11,868 bases of DNA from Gammaproteobacteria bacterium (GCA_003972855.1 QOAS01000143.1:1-11868); one strand, 5' to 3'. Counted from the first letter of the stretch, positions 1 to 6,584 are shown. Made by a program: numbers and translations. Notes: generated by a model not told the origin, from the letters alone.

Positions 1-136
1 CTTTACTAAAATTCCAAAATCGGACTGTTAGTCCTCTTAACCTTAGCATTGCTAATCTTAGTATATAGAGACGATAATTAAAGCTGTCAATAAATGTGAT
101 ATATTTACTTTTGAACTTCATCTTAGGAGTAAGAAT
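1..136. other. Leading intergenic segment with a possible truncated hydrophobic reading frame
   Basis: No full gene is visible here. On the plus strand, codons 10-78 (stop TAA at 79-81) read a hydrophobic stretch with the core IGLLVLLTLALLILVY, followed by a charged tail RDDN. This looks like a C-terminal membrane helix, but an in-frame TAA lies at 7-9 and there is no ATG. It could therefore be a gene remnant, a tiny peptide started at a non-ATG codon, or chance. Bases 82-120 are AT-rich and probably carry the promoter of the following gene; I could not assign -35/-10 boxes with confidence. Confidence 0.35.
121..134 (+). promoter_or_regulatory. Ribosome binding site inside a small inverted repeat
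   Basis: AGGAG at 125-129 lies 7 bases before the ATG at 137 and is a good Shine-Dalgarno, fixing that start. The surrounding bases form TCTTA-GGAG-TAAGA, a 5-bp inverted repeat with the core of the Shine-Dalgarno as its 4-base loop. The stem is short and AT-rich, so it would be weak in a thermophile. It may be coincidental, although a similar arrangement precedes the gene at 6634. Confidence 0.5.
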
Positions 137-448
137 ATGAAAGCAAAAGATTTAGCTAAACTGCTTACGGAGAAAGGACTTACACCTGAACAGGTTGCTA
201 AGCTGATAGAACGATATGAAAGGCAAAAGGAGAAGGCTAAAGAATATCAAAGAGCAAGATATTACAAAGTATCCATAACCCTTCCAAAGGAGAAAGTAGA
301 TACGATTTCCGAAGAGCTTGAAATTCCTAAAGAGCTGGTTAAAAAGTTTCTCGCGGGGATTAAAGCAGTTAATTCCGTCCCGGAAGAAATTAGACACCGC
401 ATTAAGGAGTTTCTGAAAAATGAACGACAAGCAGATAGAAAGCATTAA
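137..448 (+). CDS. Hypothetical helical protein, 103 aa
   Basis: I do not recognise the family. The product is strongly charged (Lys/Glu/Arg-rich) and predicted largely alpha-helical. Residues 1-30 read like a small helical domain (DLAKLLTEKGLTPEQVAKLI), residues 30-45 are a basic helix rich in Arg and Tyr, and a short strand-like segment YYKVSITLP leads into more helices (residues 52-98). It has no cysteines, no signal peptide and no membrane segment, so it is probably cytoplasmic. A DNA- or RNA-binding role is possible from the charge but unproven. The start is supported by AGGAG 7 bases upstream. Its end overlaps the next gene by 29 bp, and that gene's Shine-Dalgarno (AGGAG near 405-409) lies inside it, so the two are probably co-translated. 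Codon use (few TTG leucines, more CTT/CTC) looks different from the flagellar genes downstream, consistent with a separate origin. Confidence 0.72.
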   Translation: MKAKDLAKLLTEKGLTPEQVAKLIERYERQKEKAKEYQRARYYKVSITLPKEKVDTISEELEIPKELVKKFLAGIKAVNSVPEEIRHRIKEFLKNERQADRKH

Positions 449-1097
449 AGAAAGGCTGAAACTCTACACAGAACTGCTACGAAATCTGGTCATTCTTCTC
501 ATAACCATAGGTGGCGGAAGTGTAAGCCTTCTTTTCAAGCTATCTAACCCTATTTCCCTCCCTTTAGTGGTTCTTGGGTTAATTTTAACGGTAGGGTTAT
601 TTCTCGGAGCTGTAAGAATTAGCATTACTCTCAAAGAACTCATAGAGGAGCTAAGAGAATGGGAAAAGAAATTGGAAGACGCGAGGAAAAGATTGACCGA
701 AAAATTAGGTAGGGAACCGACGGAAAAGGAGTTGGCTCAAGAGCTTAACGTGGACGAAAGTTGGCTCGTAAAATTGGAAGAAAAGATAGGTTTTTCCTAC
801 ATTCTTTCTTTAGAGGAGATATTCAGCAGAAACCGTTTCAAGGAAGGCTTTGAGGGGGTTATCGGAGACCGCTTTAGCGTTGAAGAGACCGTAGAGAGAA
901 AAGAGTTGATTGAAAAACTCAAAAAGGCTTTGGAAAAGTTGGACGACAGGGAGGTTTTGGTTTTACAACTCACATTTTTTGAGGAACTGAAAACCCAACA
1001 CATAGCGGAAATTTTAAACATATCGGTGGGAAGGGTAGCCCAAATCAAGAAAAAAGCCCTACAAAAGTTGGCAAAAGAGATGAAGAGGTTCCTCTGA
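420..1097 (+). CDS. Two-helix membrane protein fused in frame to sigma-28 (FliA) regions 3 and 4; sigma region 2 missing
   Basis: Seen: residues 1-75 are a small membrane protein, with an N-terminal helix, hydrophobic segments at about 22-39 and 47-67, and a charged linker. Residues about 85-225 match the C-terminal two thirds of a sigma factor. Region 3 is marked by LGREPTEKELAQEL (96-109). Region 4 is marked by LDDREVLVLQLTFFEEL (174-190) and the helix-turn-helix IAEILNISVGRVAQIKKKAL (195-214). The pattern DREVLVL..FF.EL..QHIAEIL..S.GRVAQI is typical of FliA, and the following flagellar genes support that. Regions 1.2/2, which bind core RNA polymerase and melt the -10 element, are absent. 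The start at 420 has a Shine-Dalgarno at 405-409. The stop overlaps the next start as TGATG. Inference: a deletion or insertion joined a small membrane gene to the 3' part of fliA. The product should not work as a normal sigma factor but could still bind FlgM or -35 DNA. It could also be an assembly join or a degraded fliA. Confidence 0.82.
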   Translation: MNDKQIESIKERLKLYTELLRNLVILLITIGGGSVSLLFKLSNPISLPLVVLGLILTVGLFLGAVRISITLKELIEELREWEKKLEDARKRLTEKLGREPTEKELAQELNVDESWLVKLEEKIGFSYILSLEEIFSRNRFKEGFEGVIGDRFSVEETVERKELIEKLKKALEKLDDREVLVLQLTFFEELKTQHIAEILNISVGRVAQIKKKALQKLAKEMKRFL

Positions 1098-2050
1098 TGT
1101 TAAAAACTTTGGAAAAATTGATAAAAATTAAGGAGTTGGAAAAACTTATTGAGCTACAAAAGTTGGAAAATATTAAACACGAGATAAAACTCATTGAGAG
1201 TGAAAAGAAAAAATACTTCCAACTTTTGGAGGATAAACTCAAAAATGTGGCGTCCGCACGGGATTTGAGGGAAATAGCCCTTCTCTCCCAAGGTGTAAGG
1301 TTGTTGGAAAAAAAGCAAAGGGAAAAGAGTAAACACCTCAAAAGGCAAGAGGATAGGGTAAAAAAACTAAATTTGGAGCATAAAATTCTTTCAAGCTACC
1401 TTGAACGCAAGAGGGAGGAGATGACCAAAGAAGAACTAAAAAGGGAAGAAAGGGAACGCTCCTACAACCACCTTTTGAAGAAGAGCTACGGTAAGTTTTT
1501 ACTAATTTTGGTAGGTTTTGTCTTTATTCCCATAGTGGGATGGGGAGAGGAAAAAACGCTTCCTTATCAGGAAAAGCTGATAAAGCCTTACCTGCAAAAG
1601 TTAAACTCGGAGTTTGAGAAACTTTCCGAGGAACTTTTAAAAAGTTTTAAAGCTTTGGAGAAAAAGGAAAAACAGTTAGAGGAAAAGAAGAAATTTATCC
1701 TCCAAAAGGAGGAGGAACTTAGAAAACTTTTGGACAAGGCTATAAACCTTGAAAGGGAGGAAAGGGAGAGGAACAACAAAAAGGTGGAAAAACTCCTTCG
1801 GATAATAGCCAAGGCAGACCCCGACAGCGCGGGTGAAACGCTCTCGCAGGTCAAACCCGAAATAGCGGGGGAAGTTCTTATAAAACTTCCCAATATCCGC
1901 AAAGCGGGGGAAATTTTAAGTTCAATGGATCCCGAAAGTGCGGGCAAGGTTATTGAATACCTAATGAGGAAGAAAGAAAAGCTCACCGCAACCCCCGTTA
2001 GGAAAAAAATAGAGGGGATACTCAAGTATGTGGAAGGGGAAAATCTTTAA
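1097..2050 (+). CDS. FliJ-like coiled-coil joined to MotE-like (MgtE_N) flagellar chaperone
   Basis: One 317-residue ORF with three parts. Residues 1-125 are an almost pure Lys/Glu coiled coil of the length and composition of FliJ, the stalk of the flagellar export ATPase. Residues 134-149 (FLLILVGFVFIPIVGW) form one membrane segment. Residues about 158-235 are another coiled coil, and residues 236-295 carry the MgtE_N-type repeats ADPDSAGETL, VKPEIAGEVL and MDPESAGKVIEYL that end MotE, a periplasmic chaperone for the stator-associated MotC. A cytoplasmic N-terminus and periplasmic C-terminus fit the job of each half. Translation is coupled to the preceding ORF through TGATG. Internal starts for a separate MotE exist: ATG at 1421, directly after GGAGG with poor spacing, and TTG at 1475. 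Two products, or a loss of the stop between fliJ and motE, therefore remain possible. FliJ is a fast-evolving family and is assigned by shape and context only. Confidence 0.75.
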   Translation: MLKTLEKLIKIKELEKLIELQKLENIKHEIKLIESEKKKYFQLLEDKLKNVASARDLREIALLSQGVRLLEKKQREKSKHLKRQEDRVKKLNLEHKILSSYLERKREEMTKEELKREERERSYNHLLKKSYGKFLLILVGFVFIPIVGWGEEKTLPYQEKLIKPYLQKLNSEFEKLSEELLKSFKALEKKEKQLEEKKKFILQKEEELRKLLDKAINLEREERERNNKKVEKLLRIIAKADPDSAGETLSQVKPEIAGEVLIKLPNIRKAGEILSSMDPESAGKVIEYLMRKKEKLTATPVRKKIEGILKYVEGENL

Positions 2051-2612
2051 AACCTTTGTAGGACTTTTGGCAAGCCTACCCCTATTTGGAGGGGATATTA
2101 TTTACACCCCCAAGGTGTTTTTTGATACCTCAAGGTCTCTCCAATCGGTGAAAAGCTATAGTAAGGCAACCGCCCAATTTTTGTCCCTAATAGACAAAGA
2201 CCTCAGGGAGAAAATTACCGAACATTTACTCCAAAAGGGAGTTGTTTTACTTTTCAAAAACGGTATCGGAAGCGATTTAACGGTTTTTTATACCTTTCCG
2301 CAGGCTTACATTTATAAGATTTCCTTAAAAAAGGAAATTGGAACGACCACCTATTGGCGTTACGGCTATAGGGTGGATGTTACTTTAGCCCTTTATGTGT
2401 TTAAAAATCCCTCCAATCCGAAATTGGTTCTATATAAAACCTACAAATACACTAAGTATTACCCCCCCGAAGGGGAATATCTTCCTTTAAATGTTCAAAT
2501 GGCGAGGACTATAGCGACTGTTTTTTACCAAAAACTCGTAAAAGAATTGGACAAAGTAATTGAGGAAGAAAAGAAAAGGCTTGAACACTACAAAAATTTG
2601 GGAAAGGATTAA
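2028..2612 (+). CDS. Exported protein of unknown function in the flagellar cluster, 194 aa
   Basis: I do not recognise the family. The N-terminus MWKGKIFKTFVGLLASLPLFGG (positions 1-22, two Lys then a hydrophobic core) looks like a Sec signal peptide. It has no lipobox cysteine and no cysteine at all, so it is probably soluble periplasmic or loosely outer-membrane bound. The mature part is rich in Tyr, Thr and Phe, with beta-like stretches (FPQAYIYKISL, YWRYGYRVDVTLALYVF) and a helical, Lys/Glu-rich C-terminus. The start lies 23 bases inside the FliJ-MotE ORF, with a purine-rich GAGGGG about 10 bases upstream, so it is part of the same operon. That position suggests a periplasmic motility or stator role, but this is guilt by association. 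Its TAA overlaps the stop of the convergent TolC-family gene. Confidence 0.7.
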   Translation: MWKGKIFKTFVGLLASLPLFGGDIIYTPKVFFDTSRSLQSVKSYSKATAQFLSLIDKDLREKITEHLLQKGVVLLFKNGIGSDLTVFYTFPQAYIYKISLKKEIGTTTYWRYGYRVDVTLALYVFKNPSNPKLVLYKTYKYTKYYPPEGEYLPLNVQMARTIATVFYQKLVKELDKVIEEEKKRLEHYKNLGKD

Positions 2613-3856
2613 AGCCCGAGTAGGTAATCAAGCTCCGCTTTAAGGGAAGCCCACTCGTATATACTGGCTTTGTATTCCCCGAGGGCTTCGTAATAGTCCG
2701 CTTGAGCCTTTAAAAGGTCGTAGATGTTTCCTTTACCGGTTATGTATCTTTTCTTTTCAACTTCGTAGGCTTTTTTTGTAAATTCCAACCTCCGTTTGTT
2801 GGCGTTTACAGTATCTACCATACTGTTTAGGGTTTCTATCAAACTCCTGTAGTTTTCCAAAACCTCTTTTTCGGTGGACTTTAAAAGTTCTTCCTGTTTT
2901 CTTTCCTCGTAACGGGCTTTGCGGTATTCAAAAAATCTCCTTCCAAAGTCCATAATGGGGAAGTTCACCTCAAAGGCGAAACTCCAATCGGAGGAGGTTT
3001 TTCCCGCGTAAACATATTTTTGCGCGGAATAGGTAAAATCCACCGTAGGGGCAAAATGGGATAGGGCTACCCTTCTGTAGTCCTTGGCAATTTTTCTTTT
3101 TACCACAACCTCTTTTAGTTTCGGGTTATTTTTCAAGAGCAAATTTAGAAACTGCTTTTCGCTAAACTTTTTGGGTGTTACATTTACTTCCTCAACCTCC
3201 AAAGGTTTATCGGTGTTTAAAAGCACCCTAAGGTTGTTTTTTGCACTTTCCAAGCGGGCGGAAAGTCGGGCTATTTGGGAATTAACTTCCCAAAGTTTTG
3301 CCTTTACGTTTAACAAATCCAAAAGGGGTTTTTTACCAAGCTCATAGGCGTTTTTTACGATTTGGTAAAGTTTTTCAACCTCCCTTTTGCGGAGCAAAAG
3401 GGCTTTTAACCTCTCTTTTAAAGCCAAAATTTTGAAGTAGGCTTTTTTTACCTCTTTGGCGGTTTCCTTTGCGCTATCTTCCGCCAATAGTCGGTAAAGC
3501 CAAGCGGTATCCTTTTTAGCCAAAATGGTAAAGAATTGCCCGCAAGCGTCAAAGAGGCGAACCCTGTAGCGGAGTCCGTAAACTCTTACTTGGTCGTCAA
3601 CCGATAAGGCGGGAAAGGTTAGCGGGGGACTAATGGGTGCTACTACCCTCGGAAACTTGTATTGGGTGTAACTCCAAAAGAGGGAAACTTCCCCGAATCT
3701 CCGCGCTATAGCGGATTTAAATTCCTCTTTAGCCCCTTTGTATTGATATAACTGGGCTTTAACCTTGGGGTTGTTGGAAAGGGCTATTTGCACCGCCTCC
3801 TCAAGGGACAAACCGAAGCCTACAAAAGGTGCGAGAAAAAGCAGTTTTTTAAACAT
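2609..3856 (-). CDS. TolC-family outer-membrane factor
   Basis: The 415-residue protein has the layout of an outer-membrane efflux/secretion channel. A signal peptide (MFKKLLFLAPFVGFGLS, 1-17) is followed by the family's opening motif LEEAVQIALSNNPKVKAQ. Long amphipathic helices of two OEP repeats follow, and the second repeat includes the usual AYEVEKKRYITGKGNIYDLLKAQADYY region near the C-terminus. In the family, a trimer forms a beta-barrel in the outer membrane plus a periplasmic helical tunnel and works with an inner-membrane pump and an adaptor. No pump or adaptor gene is adjacent, so the substrate cannot be inferred. The start is fixed by an in-frame stop two codons upstream; no clear Shine-Dalgarno is visible. 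The start lies 5 bp from the divergent metal-binding protein gene, so its promoter must lie inside that gene. Confidence 0.9.
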   Translation of the reverse strand: MFKKLLFLAPFVGFGLSLEEAVQIALSNNPKVKAQLYQYKGAKEEFKSAIARRFGEVSLFWSYTQYKFPRVVAPISPPLTFPALSVDDQVRVYGLRYRVRLFDACGQFFTILAKKDTAWLYRLLAEDSAKETAKEVKKAYFKILALKERLKALLLRKREVEKLYQIVKNAYELGKKPLLDLLNVKAKLWEVNSQIARLSARLESAKNNLRVLLNTDKPLEVEEVNVTPKKFSEKQFLNLLLKNNPKLKEVVVKRKIAKDYRRVALSHFAPTVDFTYSAQKYVYAGKTSSDWSFAFEVNFPIMDFGRRFFEYRKARYEERKQEELLKSTEKEVLENYRSLIETLNSMVDTVNANKRRLEFTKKAYEVEKKRYITGKGNIYDLLKAQADYYEALGEYKASIYEWASLKAELDYLLGL

Positions 3857-3861
3857 CGGTT

Positions 3862-4689
3862 ATGTTCAATTTTACCTTTATGCGTTTAAAGGTGTTTTTC
3901 GCCTTTTTGTTAGCGCTTTTGCTTTCCTCCTGCGGTGAGAAGGGAGAAAAACCTTTGGTGGTTACCTCGGTATTTCCCCTCACTTGGGTTGTCAAAGAGG
4001 TTTACCCCTCTTACGGAGTTTATCAAGTTATAAAACCGCCCGCCAACCCGCATCTGTATGACCTCACCCCAAAAGATGCGCTAAAACTTTCCCAAGCCCA
4101 AAAGGTGTTTCTTATAGGTAATCTGGAACCCTTTGCGTCTAAAGTTTCCGAAGACAAACGGGTGGAGGTTATAAAACTTTTGGGATTACCGCCTTCGGTA
4201 AACCCCCACCTGTGGCTCTCTCCCAAGAGGTGGTTAAACTTTGCCCTTTTGCTACCCAAAGTGGAGGGGATAAATTTAGACCGCCAAAGGTGGAAGGAGG
4301 TTACCGAAAAACTAAAGGAGTTGGACAGGGAATATTCCAAACTGAAGGGGTTAAACCTGAAGGTTGTAATGATACACCCCGCCTTTGTGTGGCTTTGCAA
4401 GGATTACGATATAGGGGTAATCGCAATATTGGAAACCAAAGAGGGGTTGGGTATTTCCCCCAAAACCTTGGTAAATGCGGTTGAAACCCTAAAAGGTTTA
4501 AAGGAAAAGAACAAAGTTTTGGTTCTTTATATATCTACCAATCCCAAAGAGGAGGAAATTGCCAAGGAGATTTCCCAAAAGGCGGGTGTAAAGGCGGTGG
4601 GTTTAGACCCATTGGTGGGATACACCGAAGGGGACTACATAAAACTAATGGAGGAAAATCTGAAAAAACTCCTAAACGCCTTGAGGTAG
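3862..4689 (+). CDS. ZnuA/TroA-type metal ABC transporter substrate-binding lipoprotein
   Basis: Cluster A-I solute-binding protein, probably for Zn2+ or Mn2+, held at the outer face of the inner membrane. The N-terminus carries a lipoprotein signal with lipobox LLSSC (Cys24). The usual ligands are visible: His64 in ANPHLYDLTP, His116 in NPHLWLSP, His172 in MIHPAF and Asp249 in GLDPLVGYTEGDY. The C-terminal DY...M..NL motif of the family is present. There is no His-rich loop, which argues mildly against a high-flux ZnuA. At 275 residues it is of normal to slightly short length. Met7 (position 3880, MRLKVFFAFLLALLLSSC) gives a more standard signal peptide than Met1, and neither has a clear Shine-Dalgarno. 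No permease or ATPase gene is nearby, so the rest of the transporter must be encoded elsewhere, or the protein serves as a periplasmic metal buffer. Confidence 0.88.
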   Translation: MFNFTFMRLKVFFAFLLALLLSSCGEKGEKPLVVTSVFPLTWVVKEVYPSYGVYQVIKPPANPHLYDLTPKDALKLSQAQKVFLIGNLEPFASKVSEDKRVEVIKLLGLPPSVNPHLWLSPKRWLNFALLLPKVEGINLDRQRWKEVTEKLKELDREYSKLKGLNLKVVMIHPAFVWLCKDYDIGVIAILETKEGLGISPKTLVNAVETLKGLKEKNKVLVLYISTNPKEEEIAKEISQKAGVKAVGLDPLVGYTEGDYIKLMEENLKKLLNALR

Positions 4690-4693
4690 TTTC

Positions 4694-5263
4694 TTAATCG
4701 TTCCTATTGCAGAAATTCATTGCGGGTTCTATTCCCTCGGTTATAGCCCTTATTACGCATTCCCCCGCCTTTTGAAGTGTTCTTTCCCAAATGGGTCTCT
4801 GCTCGGGCGAAAAGGGAGAGAGAACATAGTTTACAACCTGCCTTTTCTCCTTTGGTCTTCCTATTCCGAGTCTTAGGCGGTAGAAGTTTTTAGTCCCCAG
4901 CTCCTTAATGATGTTTTCAACACCTTTTTGTCCCGCGGAAGAGCCTCCGAATTTTATTTTGGTAACGCCCAAAGGTAGGTCAAGGTCGTCGTGGATTACC
5001 AAAATTTCCTCGGGCAGTAGGTTTAGGTCGGTAAGAAGGTTTTTAACCGCTATACCCGAGAGGTTCATATAAGTTTGGGGTTTGGCAAAGTAAATGTCCA
5101 CCCCGTTTATCCTCTTTTTGTAAAGGTGAGAAAAACAACATTCCTCGTAGTGTTTTAACTTAAGACGCCTCGTAAGGTGGTCTATTACCATAAAACCCGC
5201 ATTGTGGCGGGTTTCCCTGTAATGTTCCCCCGGGTTTCCCAAACCGACGATTAGTCTAATCAT
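4694..5263 (-). CDS. pth: Peptidyl-tRNA hydrolase
   Basis: Hydrolyses the ester bond of peptidyl-tRNA that falls off stalled ribosomes, recycling tRNA. The 189-residue length is standard. Family motifs are clear: VGLGNPGEHYRETRHNAGF (6-24) with Asn10 and the catalytic His20, KPQTYMNLSG (61-70) with Asn67, and VIHDDLDLPLG (89-99) with Asp93. The loop that in E. coli contains His113-Asn114 (GGHNGL) reads AGQKGV here (110-115), so both residues are substituted; variants with Lys or Arg at the Asn position are known in other bacteria. The start overlaps the end of the upstream methyltransferase gene by 8 bp and is preceded by GGGGGAAGAAG, so the two are co-transcribed. The end lies 4 bp from the convergent metal-binding protein gene. 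Confidence 0.95.
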   Translation of the reverse strand: MIRLIVGLGNPGEHYRETRHNAGFMVIDHLTRRLKLKHYEECCFSHLYKKRINGVDIYFAKPQTYMNLSGIAVKNLLTDLNLLPEEILVIHDDLDLPLGVTKIKFGGSSAGQKGVENIIKELGTKNFYRLRLGIGRPKEKRQVVNYVLSPFSPEQRPIWERTLQKAGECVIRAITEGIEPAMNFCNRND

Positions 5264-6584
5264 TTTCTTCTTCCCCCGTTTTTTTCAGAAAATTGACGCT
5301 CTCTATATGGGCGGTTTGGGGAAAGAGGTCTATAACGTAGGCTTTTTCGTAAGTGTAATCGCCCCAACTTAGGATTTTTGCCAAATCCCGCGCCAAGGTG
5401 GAGGGGTTACAGGAGACATAAATAATTCGGTCGGGTTTCAACTCTTTTAGAATTTGCAAGTCCCTCTTGTCCAATCCCGAACGGGGAGGGTCAAAAATAA
5501 CCGTGTCTATCTCCTTGTCCAAATGCTTTTTCATATGCATAGAAGGTGTAGCCCTCGTAAAGAGGGTATTGGGCGAGCCGTTAATACGGGCGTTATACTC
5601 CGCATCCGCTATGGCAAAGTTGTTCATATCGCTACCTTCAACAAAAAACGCCTTTTTGGAAAAGGGAATGGTAAAAAACCCTATACCGCAAAAGGTGTCA
5701 AGACAATAACCCCTCTTCTCTTGGGGGGTAACTAACTTTATAAACTCCTCCCAAAGGAGGTAGTTGTTTTGGACAAAACTTTCCGCGGTTACCCTGTAAG
5801 TGAAACCACCCGCGGTTATAAAGGTGTAGTCCCTCCCCGCAAAGTCCAACCTTATCAATTCCCTTCCCACCCTACGGTAGGAACCGATACCCACCACCCA
5901 AGGGGGCATAAATTCTTCCTTTATCTTTTTGAGTTCTTCTTTGGATATTCTCTTTTCCGAAATCAGTTTGACCAAAGCCTCGTCCCTTGAGGGTGAGTAG
6001 GTTACCTGTGCCTCCTTTAGGTGTTTAAAAGATGCGGAAACCTTTTTAAGGACGGGTATAAGCTCGTTAAGTTTGGGGTGCAATACGGGACAAGTGTCTA
6101 TATCAATGAGTTTCCTCTCACCCTCTTGGGCTACCGTTTCGTCCTCAACAAATCCCAATTTTCCCCCTTGGAGGTGAAATCCAACCCTTATCCTATACCC
6201 GTAGGGTTGGGGGGAGCTTATAGCCTCAACGGGTGGAATTTCCTTTATCTTCCCTATCCTCGTCAGTTGCTCCTTAAAGATTTCCACCTTTTGCTCCAGT
6301 TGGGAGGAGTATTCCAAGTGTTGGAGCTGACATCCCCCGCACACCCCGAAGTGGGGACAAAGAGGTTCAGTTCTTTGGGAGGAGGGAATAATCACCTCCA
6401 AAAGTTTGGCTTCTCCGAAATCCCTTTTCTCCTTTAGCACCTTTGCCCTTACGACCTCGTTAGGGGCGGTGTATTTTACGAAGTAAACCTTATTTTGGTA
6501 TCTCCCCAAACCTTTGCCACCCGCAACTATTTTGTCAATTTTTAGCTCTATAACCTTGGAGTTCTCCTTTTTATCTTCGGACAT
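5256..6584 (-). CDS. rlmD: RumA/RlmD-type RNA (uracil-5-)-methyltransferase
   Basis: SAM-dependent enzyme that makes 5-methyluridine in RNA; the E. coli namesake acts on 23S rRNA U1939. In order: an N-terminal TRAM domain (about 10-68), a [4Fe-4S] cluster site with Cys76, Cys82 and Cys85 (CPHFGVCGGCQLQH) plus Cys165, and the Rossmann methyltransferase fold. That fold has AESFVQNNY (267-275), SAM motif DTFCGIGFFTIP (296-307), FDPPRSGLD (364-372), the nucleophile Cys392 in YVSCNPSTLARDL, and the C-terminal FPQTAHIESV. At 442 residues it is full length. The iron-sulphur site separates it from TrmA, but the exact target (RlmD, RlmC or dual RlmCD) cannot be told from sequence alone. It is the first gene of a pair with pth and starts 49 bp from the divergent unknown gene at 6634. 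Confidence 0.9.
   Translation of the reverse strand: MSEDKKENSKVIELKIDKIVAGGKGLGRYQNKVYFVKYTAPNEVVRAKVLKEKRDFGEAKLLEVIIPSSQRTEPLCPHFGVCGGCQLQHLEYSSQLEQKVEIFKEQLTRIGKIKEIPPVEAISSPQPYGYRIRVGFHLQGGKLGFVEDETVAQEGERKLIDIDTCPVLHPKLNELIPVLKKVSASFKHLKEAQVTYSPSRDEALVKLISEKRISKEELKKIKEEFMPPWVVGIGSYRRVGRELIRLDFAGRDYTFITAGGFTYRVTAESFVQNNYLLWEEFIKLVTPQEKRGYCLDTFCGIGFFTIPFSKKAFFVEGSDMNNFAIADAEYNARINGSPNTLFTRATPSMHMKKHLDKEIDTVIFDPPRSGLDKRDLQILKELKPDRIIYVSCNPSTLARDLAKILSWGDYTYEKAYVIDLFPQTAHIESVNFLKKTGEEEND

Noticed and set aside
79..106. Possible sigma-28 promoter (TAAAG ... GATATA) before the first gene
   Set aside because: TAAAG at 79-83 is followed by a GATA-like core only about 11 bases later, not the ~15 expected, and the GCC of the -10 consensus is missing.
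137..1097. Toxin-antitoxin pair at the left end
   Set aside because: Two small coupled genes invite the idea, but neither protein resembles a known toxin or antitoxin and the second continues into sigma factor sequence.
1421..1500. Separate motE gene starting inside the FliJ-MotE ORF
   Set aside because: ATG 1421 has GGAGG only 2 bases upstream and TTG 1475 has no Shine-Dalgarno. Without more evidence one continuous ORF is the simpler reading, so I mention the option but do not list a second gene.
1588..2025. Long minus-strand reading frames opposite the flagellar genes (also at 4023-4400 and 10463-10903)
   Set aside because: Their translations are Ser/Phe/Leu-rich mirror images of Lys/Glu-rich coding strands, with no motifs and no ribosome binding sites. 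They are shadows of the real genes.
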